This document shows, piece by piece, positions 53,851 through 63,831 of a stretch of 64,000 bases of DNA. The translations under genes were made by a program, and so were the position numbers. The notes below the pieces were generated by a model. That model was not told the origin of the DNA, made no database searches, and saw only the letters and a list, made by a program, of their open reading frames with translations. Source of the stretch: Candidatus Accumulibacter proximus (GTDB taxonomy: Bacteria; Pseudomonadota; Gammaproteobacteria; Burkholderiales; Rhodocyclaceae). How positions within the stretch are numbered: the stretch's first letter is position 1; each line of letters begins with the position of its first letter. The stretch is from positions 620,001 to 684,000 of the forward strand of contig JADJMH010000001.1 in the NCBI GenBank assembly GCA_016709675.1, in the 5' to 3' direction.

Positions 53851-54581
53851 AGTCTCCGTCTCGCTGCCGACAGTCCGCCTGATGGCCGATAGGGAGACGC
53901 GCTGATGTCCAGCGGCGTCGAAATTGGCCGGATCCAGCCAGCGTGCAAAGACCCCAGCCAGGGCCGGCCATTCCTTGTCGATCACGGAATACCAGACTGT
54001 ATCCCGATTGCGTCCCTTCACCACCGTCGCCTGACGAAAGATGCCCTCGAACGACAGACCAAGGCGTTGAGCTGCGGCGCGTGAAGGCGCATTGAGCGCA
54101 TCGCATTTCCACTCGCAGCGTCGATAGCCCAGTTCGAAAGCATGTGTGAACAGCAAAAACATGGCTTCCGTGGCGGCTGGCGTGCGCTGCAGGGGTGGTG
54201 AGAAATTGAGGTGACCGACTTCGATCGACCCGCTTTCGGGAGGATCCGCAAGTAGCTTGCGACGCCTAGTGCGGCGTTCGATGCTCGCTCGATGATGGCA
54301 TAGAAGAGCGGGTCGTGACCACTGCAGCTATTTTCAATCCATGATTGGTAAGCCTCGAGACTCTCGAAGGGACCATACGGCAGGTAGGTCCAGTTTCTCC
54401 CATCAACGTCGAGGGCATTTGCCGCATGCAGGCTGGCCGCATGCCGCCCGGCACGTAGTGGTTCGAGGCGGACAAGACGCCCCTCCAGTACCACGCCTGA
54501 CGGGGCTATCGGAACTTTCCAGTCGGCAAGCAATTCGCCGACCGGCTGGCCAAACTGGTTCGGGAAAGAAATGCCGCTCAC
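53785..54581 (-). pseudogene. GNAT-family acetyltransferase (RimJ/RimL type), frameshifted and overrunning tRNA-Arg
   Basis: GTG start at 54581 shares one base with the MFS stop. The N-terminal part holds LEGRLVRLEPLRAGRHAASL; a one-base shift near 54240 leads from SYLRIL to PESGSIEVGHLNFSPPLQ and on to AMFLLFTHAFELGYRRCEWKCDALNAPSRAAAQRLGLSFEGIFRQ, the acetyl-CoA-binding region. The normal stop is absent: the frame continues antisense through the tRNA-Arg gene (HARDDSNVRPLPSEGS) to 53785. Confidence 0.82.
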
Positions 54582-55792
54582 TATCCGCGCGCCGGCTCGG
54601 GCAACGCCGCCTCCCTGATCGGCAGATTCAACAGCGCGGCCGCTGTTGCCAGGACGATGTCGGCGTACCACATCCAGGCGTAGTCACCGAACTGCGTCAG
54701 CGCAAGGCCACCAAGATAAGCCCCCAGAAAGCCCCCGATCTGGTGGGAGAGCAGGGACACGCCAAACAGCGTGCCAAGATAGCGGACGCCAAAAAGCTTG
54801 CCGACAATGGCGGCAGTCGGCGGCACGGTGGCCAACCAGGTGAACCCCAACCCGGCGGCAAAGATGTAGAAGGTGAGATCGGTCTTCGGCGCCAGCAGGT
54901 AGATAGCGACCATCACCGCGCGCGAGGCATACATCCAGAACAGGACATACTTGCTGCGATAGCGGGCAACACAGGAACCAGCATAAAGGCTGCCGGCGAT
55001 GTTCGACAGGCCGATGATTGCCAGCGCCCAGCTCGCGACCGCGGTCGGCAGACCGCAGAGATCCACCTCGCCCGGCAGATGGGTGACCAGAAAGGCAATG
55101 TGGAAGCCACAGGTGAAGAAGCCCAGATTCAGGAACTGGTAGCTGCGATCAGCCATCGCTTCCTGCACACTCTGCCAGATCCCCGCGTCACGGCTGGCGT
55201 TTTTTGGCGAGTGTTCGACCGGTTGCGACAGGACCCGCACCAGCGGCAAGGCTGCCAGCGTCATCACCGCCAGGGACCACATGGCCCCCATCCAGCCGAA
55301 AAGCTGAATCAGCGTCTGCAGGATCGGCGCGAAGACGAACTGCCCGAACGAACCACCGGCATTGATGACGCCGGAAGCGGCAGCGCGCGCTTCGAGCGGC
55401 AGGCGCTGGCTCGAAGCGCCGATCAGCACGGAGAAGCTGCCAGCTCCGGAACCGATCGCCGATAGCAGGCCAAGCGAAAGGATCAGGCCCCACGTACTGC
55501 TCATGAACGGTGTCAGCGCACTCCCCAGAGCCAGCAACAATAGCCCGGCGAACAGCACGCGAGCCGGCCCGTAGCGGTCGGCGGCGGCACCAGCAAAGGG
55601 TTGTACGGCACCCCAGGTGAATTGCCCGATGGCCATCGCCAGACTGATCGACGCGACGCCAAGCCCGGTGCTCGTGTTGAGCGGTGACAGGAAGAGGCCG
55701 AGCGATTGCCGGGCACCCATGGTCACCATCAGGATGCCCGCGGCGGAAAGCGTAATCGCCCAGACGGCAGGCTTGTTGAGGGTGCGGAACAT
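54581..55792 (-). CDS. MFS transporter
   Basis: 403 residues, twelve hydrophobic segments in two six-helix halves, with the loop motif GAAADRYGPARVL between helices 2 and 3. Similar to monocarboxylate-type MFS proteins (ITLSAAGILMVTMGARQSLGLFLSPL). Substrate unknown. The downstream GNAT gene overlaps its stop by one base. Confidence 0.85.
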   Translation of the reverse strand: MFRTLNKPAVWAITLSAAGILMVTMGARQSLGLFLSPLNTSTGLGVASISLAMAIGQFTWGAVQPFAGAAADRYGPARVLFAGLLLLALGSALTPFMSSTWGLILSLGLLSAIGSGAGSFSVLIGASSQRLPLEARAAASGVINAGGSFGQFVFAPILQTLIQLFGWMGAMWSLAVMTLAALPLVRVLSQPVEHSPKNASRDAGIWQSVQEAMADRSYQFLNLGFFTCGFHIAFLVTHLPGEVDLCGLPTAVASWALAIIGLSNIAGSLYAGSCVARYRSKYVLFWMYASRAVMVAIYLLAPKTDLTFYIFAAGLGFTWLATVPPTAAIVGKLFGVRYLGTLFGVSLLSHQIGGFLGAYLGGLALTQFGDYAWMWYADIVLATAAALLNLPIREAALPEPARG

Positions 55793-55997
55793 GATTCTGG
55801 CCTTGGCCGCGCGAGCAGCCTGCGTAAAAGTCCGGATTGTAGTCCGAGTTCATGCGCCAAGTAGCGGCGCAGAGATCTGATCCCCTGCTGCTGCAAGCAA
55901 GTAACCTCCGGGGCGGATCTCAGCGCCGGGAAAGCCAGCGTTCTCGACGCCAGGAAGGCTTGTTGCCCGAGCCGCACCCGGCAGCCGTGACAATCCG

Positions 55998-56753
55998 TCA
56001 GAGATTGCAGAACAGCATGTCAAACTCGACGTCATTGTCGCAATGACGCGGCCGATGATCGCTGTCGGGACGGGTAAACCGAATGTTCAGCGCGTACTTG
56101 TTGGCACTGATTTCTGGAATGTAGGGATCGTGCAGCTTGAGCGAAATGCGCACCATCTGCGAACTGCTGCCACCAAGCATCAACTGGAAGGCGCCGCCGA
56201 TGGCCACGTGATGCTCGGCCCGGCCACTGCCGCGCAACAGGCGCAACACGATGCGCAGCGCGTCACGCAACGGCAACAGAGGCTGCAGCCAGCCCAGCAA
56301 AGCATCGCGCCGGACATCGGGAGCCTGGTGCCGCCAATAATGGTATGAAGGAAGATCGAACTCACAAACGCCACCGGGAATGCTGGCACGGCTCTTGATG
56401 CTCATCAGCCAGTCGTTGTCGCGCAGGTGCTGGCCGATCTTCCCGGCCATGCCAAGCAGCGCCGCAGACGCGTGTTCGATCTCGTAAAGAGCGCCGGAAA
56501 GCGCCGCTTCGGAAATCTCCGGGTTGTTCCGAAAAACCAGCAGGCTCTGGCGTTGCCGCTCGAGTTCCTGAATCAGATCCATCTTCAGGTCGGCACGACC
56601 GGCGACATCAAGGATCTCGAACAGGGTCATCAGAACCACATGATGCTCCTGCGACCCATCCCGCTCCATGAAACAGCTCGCCTTGTGGAACAAATCCTCC
56701 AGACGCAACAGCGTGCGTATGCGTTCATTGAAGGGATATTCGTATGTGATCAC
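55998..56753 (-). CDS. zapD: Cell division protein ZapD
   Basis: 251 residues. Begins MITYEYPFNERIRTLLRLEDLF, the ZapD signature, with the alpha-helical N-terminal domain and C-terminal beta domain (YHYWRHQAPDVRRDALLGWL; VRISLKLHDPYIPEISANKYALNIRF). It crosslinks FtsZ filaments at the divisome. Last gene of trpB2-SPOR-coaE-zapD, 60 bases after coaE, an established coaE-zapD pairing. Confidence 0.94.
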   Translation of the reverse strand: MITYEYPFNERIRTLLRLEDLFHKASCFMERDGSQEHHVVLMTLFEILDVAGRADLKMDLIQELERQRQSLLVFRNNPEISEAALSGALYEIEHASAALLGMAGKIGQHLRDNDWLMSIKSRASIPGGVCEFDLPSYHYWRHQAPDVRRDALLGWLQPLLPLRDALRIVLRLLRGSGRAEHHVAIGGAFQLMLGGSSSQMVRISLKLHDPYIPEISANKYALNIRFTRPDSDHRPRHCDNDVEFDMLFCNL

Positions 56754-56813
56754 ACGGCCGCCAGGGTCGGAAACGGGAATTTTCTATGATTCTGAATCAT
56801 TTGCAGCAAAACC

Positions 56814-57437
56814 TCAACGGCCAGCATGAGGTTTGGCTCTGGCCAGATCAAGATAACGCTGGTGCAGACTTTCGACCTGCGGCATGAGGGCTTCCAGCCC
56901 GCCCTCGTTGAGCACCATATCGTCCGCCACCGCCCGCCGATCGGCCCGCGAAGCCTGCGTTGCCATGATCGCCTTGACGTCCTCGGCGGCAAGACCGCTA
57001 CGCGCCATGACGCGTGAAATCTGCACCGACTCATCGCAGTCTACGACCAGCACTCGATCCGCACGCTCACGATAGCTGCCCGTTTCGACCAGCAAGGGGA
57101 CCACCAGCAGGACGTAGGGGGCATTCGTGGCAGCCTCGCAGCGGGCCTCGCTCTGCTGTCGGATCAACGGATGCAGGATGGCTTCGAGTCTTGTCCGGGC
57201 GGCGCGGTCGGAGAAAACCACGGCGCGCATCGCAGCCCTGTCCAGACCACCGTCCGGACGCAGCACAGCGGCGCCAAAAGCAGCAGCAATCGTGGCCATG
57301 GCGGCGCCCTGTGGACCGGTCAGTTCATGGGCAATGGCATCCGTATCCACCAGCGCTGCACCACGCTCGGCAAAGAGATCGGCAACCGTGGTCTTGCCGC
57401 TGCCGATGCCGCCGGTCAGACCAACAATCAAGCTCAT
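56814..57437 (-). CDS. coaE: Dephospho-CoA kinase
   Basis: 207 residues. P-loop GLTGGIGSGKTT (6-17), then AERGAALVDTDAIAHEL and VVPLLVETGSY. Final step of coenzyme A synthesis (phosphorylation of the ribose 3'-OH). Starts four bases inside the upstream SPOR gene (ATGA overlap). The type IV pilus genes that often precede coaE in betaproteobacteria are not here. Confidence 0.95.
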   Translation of the reverse strand: MSLIVGLTGGIGSGKTTVADLFAERGAALVDTDAIAHELTGPQGAAMATIAAAFGAAVLRPDGGLDRAAMRAVVFSDRAARTRLEAILHPLIRQQSEARCEAATNAPYVLLVVPLLVETGSYRERADRVLVVDCDESVQISRVMARSGLAAEDVKAIMATQASRADRRAVADDMVLNEGGLEALMPQVESLHQRYLDLARAKPHAGR

Positions 57438-58132
57438 GGCATCGCCTCGGCCTTGGCCCGGCAGCCCCCCGGACTGGCCTTCGGCAGCAGCGAGACAACC
57501 GCCTGACGCAACGCTTCAGCCTGCCCTTCGGGGCCATGGATTTCGAGTACGGCCAAGGCCGGTTTTCCCGTACGCTCGCCCATTTTGGCAGACTTGACAC
57601 CCTTGGCGCGCAACGCTTCGAGTCCGGCGCTTGCGGCTTCCGCGGTGCGGTAGGTGCCAAGCGATATGGCCAGCTGGTTGGGGCCACTGGCCTGGACGAC
57701 GAAGTAATCCTCGACCCCCAGTTCCTTCAGTTCTGCCGTCTTCTTGCTTACCTCCTCCTTGTTGGCGAGCGGCGGGACGAAGACCCAGTAACCGGTGTTC
57801 TCGGACACCGTGCGCCGTGTCACCTTGAAGGCGGCAAATTTCTCGCTCAACAGGCGCTCGACCTGGTCCGCATCGGCGCTGGCCAGATCGCTCCATGATT
57901 GACACCTGTCAGCACCCTTCCTGTCACTGGCTTTTTCCGCCTCCTGTCTGGTGTTGCCTGCACCCGGCGGCTCGCCGCGCGAAACGACCAGCACCTGGTC
58001 GGCAAGCAGTTGCTGCTCGGCTCGGCGCGCGTCCGGACTGGCTGGCGTGCCAAGGTAGCCCCGGGTCCAGACAAAGAAAAGCAGGTTGACCAGGACGAGA
58101 AGGAAAACGGCAAGCCGCATCGAGGCCATCAT
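57434..58132 (-). CDS. SPOR-domain membrane protein
   Basis: 232 residues. One N-terminal membrane segment (RLAVFLLVLVNLLFFVWT), a variable linker, then a C-terminal SPOR fold (GYWVFVPPLANKEEVSKKTAELKELGVEDYFVV...ISLGTYRTAEAASAGLEALRAKGV). SPOR domains bind denuded septal peptidoglycan, which fits its place with zapD. Overlaps trpB2 and coaE by four bases each. Confidence 0.85.
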   Translation of the reverse strand: MMASMRLAVFLLVLVNLLFFVWTRGYLGTPASPDARRAEQQLLADQVLVVSRGEPPGAGNTRQEAEKASDRKGADRCQSWSDLASADADQVERLLSEKFAAFKVTRRTVSENTGYWVFVPPLANKEEVSKKTAELKELGVEDYFVVQASGPNQLAISLGTYRTAEAASAGLEALRAKGVKSAKMGERTGKPALAVLEIHGPEGQAEALRQAVVSLLPKASPGGCRAKAEAMP

Positions 58133-59508
58133 CCGACCTTGGGCAGATGTTCCAGGGAGGCCCGAATGGCCTCGGCCGGGTACTCGAAGTCCTCCAGTTC
58201 ACCGGCAAAATAGCGGTCGTAGGCAGCCATGTCGAAGTGACCGTGCCCGGTGAGATTGAAGAAGATCGTCCGCGCTTCGCCACTCTGTTTGCAGCGGAGC
58301 GCTTCGTCGATTGCCGCCCGAATCGCGTGATTGGACTCCGGCGCAGCAATGATGCCTTCTGCGCGAGCAAACATGATGCCGGCTTCAAAGGTCGCCAACT
58401 GCGCAACGGCCACGGCCTCAACCAGGCCTTCATGGTAGAGCTGTGAAACCAGCGGGGAATCACCGTGATAGCGCAGCCCCCCGGCGTGAATACCCGGCGG
58501 CATGAAATCATGACCGAGCGTGTACATCTTCATCAGCGGTGTAAAGCCGGAGGCGTCGCCAAAGTCGTAGGCGTAGCAACCCTTGGTCAGCGTCGGGCAG
58601 GAAGTCGGCTCGACGGCAACCAGTCGCGTTAACTTGCCGTTTCGACCACCGGCTGCGTTGTCGGCGAGGAAAGGAAATGCCACCCCGGCAAACGACGAAC
58701 CACCACCGCAGGGCGCAAAAATGACATCGGGCCAATCGCCGGCCTTCGCGAACTGCTTCTTGGCTTCCTGGCCAATGATCGTCTGGTGCAGTGCCACGTG
58801 ATTGAGCACCGAGCCCAATGCGTAACTGGTGTCCGCCCGCGAAGCTGCCTCCTCAACGGCTTCGGAAATGGCGATGCCGAGCGAACCCTGGCTCTCGGGA
58901 TCCGTGCCAAGCAGATCACGGCCAGTCTGAGTCATGTTCGACGGGCTGGCGAACACTTCGGCGCCCCATGTCTGCATCATCGAGCGGCGAAAGGGCTTCT
59001 GCTGGTAGCTGATCTTGACCATATAGACGCGCACCTCGAGGCCAAACATCTGGCCGGCAAAGGCCATCGAACAACCCCACTGCCCTGCTCCGGTCTCGGT
59101 CGTGATGCGTTTGATACCCGCCTGCTGGTTGTAGAAAGCCTGCGGCACGGCGGTATTGGGCTTGTGCGAACCAGCTGGCGAAACGCCTTCGTACTTGTAG
59201 TAGATCCTGGCCGGGGTGCCGAGCACTTCTTCCAGCCGCCGGGCACGAATCAGCGGTGACGGACGCCACAGCCGATAGACCTCGCGCACCCGCTCCGGGA
59301 TCGGAATCCAGCGCTCAGCCGACATTTCCTGCTCGATGATCGCCATCGGAAAGATCATCCCCATTTGCTCCGGCGACACCGGTTTGCCGTCCGGGCCTAG
59401 CGGTGGCAACGGCGGACTGGGCATGTCGGCAACAACGTTGTACCAATGGGTTGGGATATCGGACTCTTCAAGCGTGATGCGAAGCGATTCCACACGGCCT
59501 CCCTGCAT
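58129..59508 (-). CDS. trpB2: TrpB2-type tryptophan synthase beta subunit
   Basis: 459 residues, the long TrpB2 class that is not encoded beside trpA. PLP lysine in GSHKPNTA; phosphate-binding CGGGSS; TETGAGQWG and the terminal FNLTGHGHFD are conserved. Condenses indole and serine, probably scavenging free indole. Start uncertain: ATG 59508, or GTG 59493 (VESLRITLEESD), which has AGGGAGG just upstream. First gene of the overlapping operon. Confidence 0.92.
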   Translation of the reverse strand: MQGGRVESLRITLEESDIPTHWYNVVADMPSPPLPPLGPDGKPVSPEQMGMIFPMAIIEQEMSAERWIPIPERVREVYRLWRPSPLIRARRLEEVLGTPARIYYKYEGVSPAGSHKPNTAVPQAFYNQQAGIKRITTETGAGQWGCSMAFAGQMFGLEVRVYMVKISYQQKPFRRSMMQTWGAEVFASPSNMTQTGRDLLGTDPESQGSLGIAISEAVEEAASRADTSYALGSVLNHVALHQTIIGQEAKKQFAKAGDWPDVIFAPCGGGSSFAGVAFPFLADNAAGGRNGKLTRLVAVEPTSCPTLTKGCYAYDFGDASGFTPLMKMYTLGHDFMPPGIHAGGLRYHGDSPLVSQLYHEGLVEAVAVAQLATFEAGIMFARAEGIIAAPESNHAIRAAIDEALRCKQSGEARTIFFNLTGHGHFDMAAYDRYFAGELEDFEYPAEAIRASLEHLPKVG

Positions 59509-59552
59509 TTATTGTCGATATGAGGCTCGAAGTATACCCCGTGATCCTGTCG

Positions 59553-59963
59553 CTAATCACTTGCACCAGAGGGTTGCAAGACCTCGGCAAGGTTCGCAAC
59601 ACCTCGTTCCAGTTCGCGTCGGACCAATCGCCCGGGAGCAAAGGCGCCGATCAATCGTTGGCACGCTTTGCGTGCTGCCGTGCTGTTGTCCTGGCTGAAA
59701 TTGCAGACATAGAGGTCAAGCGTCACCGCCCTCGCTTCCGGCCAGGTATGCACGGCGAGATGTGACTCAGCGAGGACCACGGCACCAGTCGCACCAGCCG
59801 GCGCCAGTTCGCTGCCGAACTGGTGAAATACCAGGCCGACTGGCGTCAGTCCTGGCTCGGAACAAATCGCCAGACAGAGCTCACGCAGCGCTCCGACGTC
59901 GGCCAGCAGCCGCGGGTCGCAGCTGCACTCGTAAAGTTCAGCAGTCAGATGCAATCCATGCAT
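59553..59963 (-). CDS. speD: S-adenosylmethionine decarboxylase proenzyme
   Basis: 136 residues, the short bacterial/archaeal class. The self-cleavage site is in LAESHLAVHTWPE (the Ser becomes the pyruvoyl group) and the conserved Cys in VCNFS. Supplies decarboxylated SAM for spermidine synthesis. No speE is adjacent. Confidence 0.9.
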   Translation of the reverse strand: MHGLHLTAELYECSCDPRLLADVGALRELCLAICSEPGLTPVGLVFHQFGSELAPAGATGAVVLAESHLAVHTWPEARAVTLDLYVCNFSQDNSTAARKACQRLIGAFAPGRLVRRELERGVANLAEVLQPSGASD

Positions 59964-60161
59964 GGCAGATCCCCAGCTTTCGGCAAACCGGCAGATCAGC
60001 CGCCAGATCCGGATCTCTGGGACAGGGACGACCAGCGACCAGCGACCGTCGACGGCCAGCTGCGGCCGAGGGCGGAAACCGCTGCAGACCGGCCTGCCGT
60101 CCTGGTGCGATCGACTCGATGCTGCGCCAGTGATTGAATGGGCCCGACGCCACGGCTTCGC

Positions 60162-60650
60162 TCAGCCCTTCGGAACGAAGTTGGTGCTCGTCCCCGTCAC
60201 CACTCCGTCATCATTGAAATGAACGTTGAAGTACCACTCCATGCCCGGCTCGACCTTCGTCTTCCAATCCCAGACGGTCTCCTGCTTCAACGGGAAGCGG
60301 ACCTGGTGAGCTGGCTGGCCGAGCAGGTAGCGCACCTGGTCCTTGGTCATGCCCCGCCTGACCCTGTTGAAGTTTTCTTCGGTCAGGACCTGCCGAATCT
60401 CTCGCAGAACGTGGTCGGGGCCGATGACGAGCATATAGTTGACCACTCCCTCCGGCGTACGCGGATACTCCCAGATGCGTGTACCATCGACATCCCGCCA
60501 CTCGAAGCTTGGATTACCCATGATCTGTCGCACGTCGTCGATGGTGCTGCTGCCCGGCCTGAGCTTGCTCAGCCGGTCCACATCGCAGGCGGACACCGCG
60601 ATAGCGATCAGACCAGGCAGGAGAATACCGGCGAGAAGTCTACCGAACAT
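60162..60650 (-). CDS. BamE/SmpA-like outer-membrane lipoprotein with two repeats
   Basis: 162 residues from the ATG at 60650. Signal peptide with lipobox (AIAVSAC). Two SmpA/OmlA-type repeats are visible: GSSTIDDVRQIMGNPSFEW and GMTKDQVRYLLGQPAHQV, each followed by a W-x-Y/W-D-W-type strand. BamE is the small lipoprotein of the outer-membrane protein assembly machine; canonical BamE is about 110 residues with one repeat, so this is a longer relative. Confidence 0.8.
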   Translation of the reverse strand: MFGRLLAGILLPGLIAIAVSACDVDRLSKLRPGSSTIDDVRQIMGNPSFEWRDVDGTRIWEYPRTPEGVVNYMLVIGPDHVLREIRQVLTEENFNRVRRGMTKDQVRYLLGQPAHQVRFPLKQETVWDWKTKVEPGMEWYFNVHFNDDGVVTGTSTNFVPKG

Positions 60651-60869
60651 GTCTTTCCGTACTCCACTCACTGTAGCTCGCAGCCAAGCCAGCAGTATAG
60701 ACGAAGGTGGAACAAGGAGTCGCTTGAGGCCCATCGAATCCTGCAGATCTCCCGCACACTGGCCTGCCGGCCGGTTGCCTGACTTGTGTCGCCTGGTCGG
60801 CAACCATTTCAAGGCCCGCCGCCACGCCGGCCAGCCGGCCAGCGTAGATGGCGAACAAACAGGCGACGC

Positions 60870-62159
60870 ATGTTGAACCCCGGCCATCACAGCTACCCGC
60901 CGGTCACCGTGGCCTGGAGCGTATGGGGGCTGGGTGCGCTGCTCTACCTGATCGGCTTTTACCAGCGGGTCGCACCGGCGGTAATGACCGACCAGCTGAT
61001 GAGCGAGTTTGCCATTGGCGCGACCGAACTGGGCAACCTCTCGGCGTTCTATTTCTACTCCTATGTGGCGATGCAGATTCCGACCGGGATCCTCGCCGAT
61101 CGCTGGGGACCTCGCCGGCTGCTGACGGCAGGCGCAGCGGTGGCGGCCATCGGCACGGCCCTGTTTGCTGTCGCGGCCGATCTGTGGTGGGCCAACGCCG
61201 GGCGTCTGCTGATCGGCGCTTCGGTCGCCGTGGCCTTTGTCTCGATGCTGAAGCTGGCGACGCACTGGTTTGCACCGCGCCAGTTTGCTCTGGCCTCGGG
61301 CCTGGCCCTGCTGTTCGGCGTCGTTGGCGGCGTGATCGCCGGCGTACCCCTGGGCATGCTGATCGAGGCCTGGGGCTGGCGCCCGGTGATGGGCGCCTCG
61401 GCGGCCATCACCGCCCTGCTCTCCGTGACCATCTGGCTGCGCGTCCGCGATGATCCGCACGACCTGGCCTACCTCAGCCACGCCCCGGCAACGGCCACTG
61501 GCAAGACCCCCACACCGATCCTGCGCGGGATGGCCGAGGTGCTCTCCTACCGCAATATCTGGATTCTGCTGGTCACGCCGATTGGCATTGCCGGCGCGGT
61601 CCTCACCTTTGCCGGGCTGTGGGGCGTGCCCTATCTTCGGCAGGTGCATGGCCTCGAGACCAGGGCTGCGGCCACGATCACCTCGCTACTGTTGATCGCC
61701 TGGGCAGTTGGCGGCCCTGTGCTCGGCGCACTGTCCGAACGCATGGGCCGCCGCCGGCCACTCTACGTGGCGACCACGGCGGCAGCGCTGGCCGGCTGGG
61801 CGGTCATCATATTCCTGCCAATACCCGTCTGGCTGATGATCGTGACCTTGCTGTTGACCGGGTTCTTCTCGGGAAACCTGATCATCGGCTTCGCCTTCGC
61901 CAAGGAATCGGTGCCCGCGCGCCTGATGGGCACCGCCTCGGGAATCTGCAACATGGGACCGCTGCTCGGCGGCATGTTGCTGCAACCGACCGTCGGCTGG
62001 GTTCTTGACCGCAACTGGCTAGGTGCCACGGCCGCTGGCGCCCGCATTTACGATGCCACCGCTTATCAGGCGGGATTCAGCCTGATGGCCGCCTGCCTCG
62101 TCGTCTCCCTGTGCCTGATCCCGTTTGCCAGAGAGACTTACGGCAGGCAGACGGGATGA
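60870..62159 (+). CDS. MFS transporter
   Basis: 429 residues from the ATG at 60870, twelve membrane segments. IGFYQRVAPAVMTDQLMSEF and PTGILADRWGPRRLL (motif A) are typical of anion/organic-acid MFS members; C-terminal half has GALSERMGRRRPL. Substrate unknown. Diverges from the lipoprotein gene. Confidence 0.85.
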   Translation: MLNPGHHSYPPVTVAWSVWGLGALLYLIGFYQRVAPAVMTDQLMSEFAIGATELGNLSAFYFYSYVAMQIPTGILADRWGPRRLLTAGAAVAAIGTALFAVAADLWWANAGRLLIGASVAVAFVSMLKLATHWFAPRQFALASGLALLFGVVGGVIAGVPLGMLIEAWGWRPVMGASAAITALLSVTIWLRVRDDPHDLAYLSHAPATATGKTPTPILRGMAEVLSYRNIWILLVTPIGIAGAVLTFAGLWGVPYLRQVHGLETRAAATITSLLLIAWAVGGPVLGALSERMGRRRPLYVATTAAALAGWAVIIFLPIPVWLMIVTLLLTGFFSGNLIIGFAFAKESVPARLMGTASGICNMGPLLGGMLLQPTVGWVLDRNWLGATAAGARIYDATAYQAGFSLMAACLVVSLCLIPFARETYGRQTG

Positions 62160-62256
62160 AGCTCAGACAGGCTTCGCCGCGGCTTGGTCACGACAGATAG
62201 CAGAACGGCCCAACATCAGGCGATCCCTGCCAGCCCAGACCCCCCAGCGAGGCACG

Positions 62257-63756
62257 TCAATCCCTGGCGAAGCGGCGGTACTGGACGGCTTCAGCGACAT
62301 GCTGCGCCTCGATAGTGTCGCTACCAGTGATGTCGGCAATCGTGCGAGCAACCTTGAGCAGACGATGGAAAGCACGCGCCGAAAGGTCGAAGCGGCTGAT
62401 GGCATGTTTCAGGAGTGCCGCTGCAGCTGCCTGGGGCTGGCAGTACTGGTCGATCTCTTTGGTCGTCAGGCGAGCATTGGCCTTTCCCTGTCGCGAGGTC
62501 TGTCTCTCCCGAGCCAGGGTCACACGCGCACGGACGCTGGCCGACGCTTCGCCGTCGGGCGCCTGCTGCAGCACTTCGGCAGGCACCACCGGCACCTCGA
62601 TCTGCAGATCAATGCGGTCAAGCAGCGGGCCGGAGATCCGGCGGCGATAACGCAACACCTGGTCTGGCGTACACCGGCAACGTCCGCGGGCATCGCCGTG
62701 ATAGCCACAGGGGCAAGGGTTCATCGCCGCGACCAGCTGGAATTGCGCTGGGAACTCCGCTTGCCGGGCAGCGCGTGAGATGTGAATGCAGCCCGAGTCA
62801 AGGGGTTCGCGCAGCGCTTCGAGCACCCGGCGATCGAACTCGGGAATCTCGTCGAGGAAGAGAACACCCTGATGGGCCAGCGAGATCTCGCCGGGACGCG
62901 GCACGCTGCCGCCGCCGACCAGTGCTGCCGAGGAAGCTGTATGGTGCGGCGCACGATACGGATGGCGGCGAAACGCCTCGGGGCGAAACTGCCCCGCCAG
63001 CGACAACACCGCCGCCGATTCCAGCGCTGCGGCGAGTGTCATGGGCGGCAACAGGCCGGGAAGCCGACTGGCGAGCATCGACTTGCCGGTACCCGGGGGG
63101 CCCGCAAGCAAGATCGAATGCGCCCCCGCGGCAGCTATTTCGAGCGCGCGCTTGGCCTGCACCTGGCCACGCACCTCGGCGAGGTCCGGGTAGTCGCCGG
63201 TCTCATCCGTGACCTGGTCCGCCGCCAGGCATTCGGCCAGAGTACCCCGTCCGGTGAGATGCGCGCAAACCTCGAGCAAGCTACTGGCCGTAAGCACCTG
63301 CACCTTGCTCGCCAGCGCCGCCTCGCGGGCGCTGCTGGCCGGCAGTACAAAACTGCGCCCCATGCCGCCCGCGGCAAGGACCATCGCCAGCGCACCACGG
63401 ATCGGTCGCAACTCGCCAGAAAGCGACAGTTCGCCGGCAAATTCATGGCCAGCCAGAGCCTTGCTCGGGATCTGGCCCGAGGCAGCGAGAATGCCGAGTG
63501 CGATCGGCAGGTCGAAACGGCCCGATTCCTTCGGCAGATCGGCTGGCGCCAGGTTGACCGTGATGCGCTTGCGGGGGAATTCGAAACCGGCGTTCTGTAG
63601 CGCCGCCCGCACCCGGTCACGCGCTTCCTTGACTTCGGTGTCGGGCAAGCCGACCAGGGTGACGTTGGGCAAGCCACCCGCCAGATGCACCTCGACTGCA
63701 ACTTCCGGCGCAGCAAGCCCGTCGAGGCCGCGGCTATGGACAATCGCGAGAGTCAT
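62257..63756 (-). CDS. comM: ComM/YifB-family Mg-chelatase-like AAA+ helicase
   Basis: 499 residues. N-terminal LonC-like domain (VEVHLAGGLPNVTLVGLPDTEVKEARDRVRAAL), Walker A GPPGTGKSMLASRLPGLLPP, Walker B FLDEI, and the MNPCPCGYHGD zinc-like loop. ComM is a branch-migration helicase needed for integrating transformed DNA. Relevant here since natural uptake could have fed the neighbouring integron. Confidence 0.94.
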   Translation of the reverse strand: MTLAIVHSRGLDGLAAPEVAVEVHLAGGLPNVTLVGLPDTEVKEARDRVRAALQNAGFEFPRKRITVNLAPADLPKESGRFDLPIALGILAASGQIPSKALAGHEFAGELSLSGELRPIRGALAMVLAAGGMGRSFVLPASSAREAALASKVQVLTASSLLEVCAHLTGRGTLAECLAADQVTDETGDYPDLAEVRGQVQAKRALEIAAAGAHSILLAGPPGTGKSMLASRLPGLLPPMTLAAALESAAVLSLAGQFRPEAFRRHPYRAPHHTASSAALVGGGSVPRPGEISLAHQGVLFLDEIPEFDRRVLEALREPLDSGCIHISRAARQAEFPAQFQLVAAMNPCPCGYHGDARGRCRCTPDQVLRYRRRISGPLLDRIDLQIEVPVVPAEVLQQAPDGEASASVRARVTLARERQTSRQGKANARLTTKEIDQYCQPQAAAAALLKHAISRFDLSARAFHRLLKVARTIADITGSDTIEAQHVAEAVQYRRFARD

Positions 63757-63831
63757 TGCAGGAAATTGCGCAACCGGGCCGCCGCCAGCAATCCGGACGC
63801 CGGCTGGCGCTCGAACGCCTGCGCCTGACGC

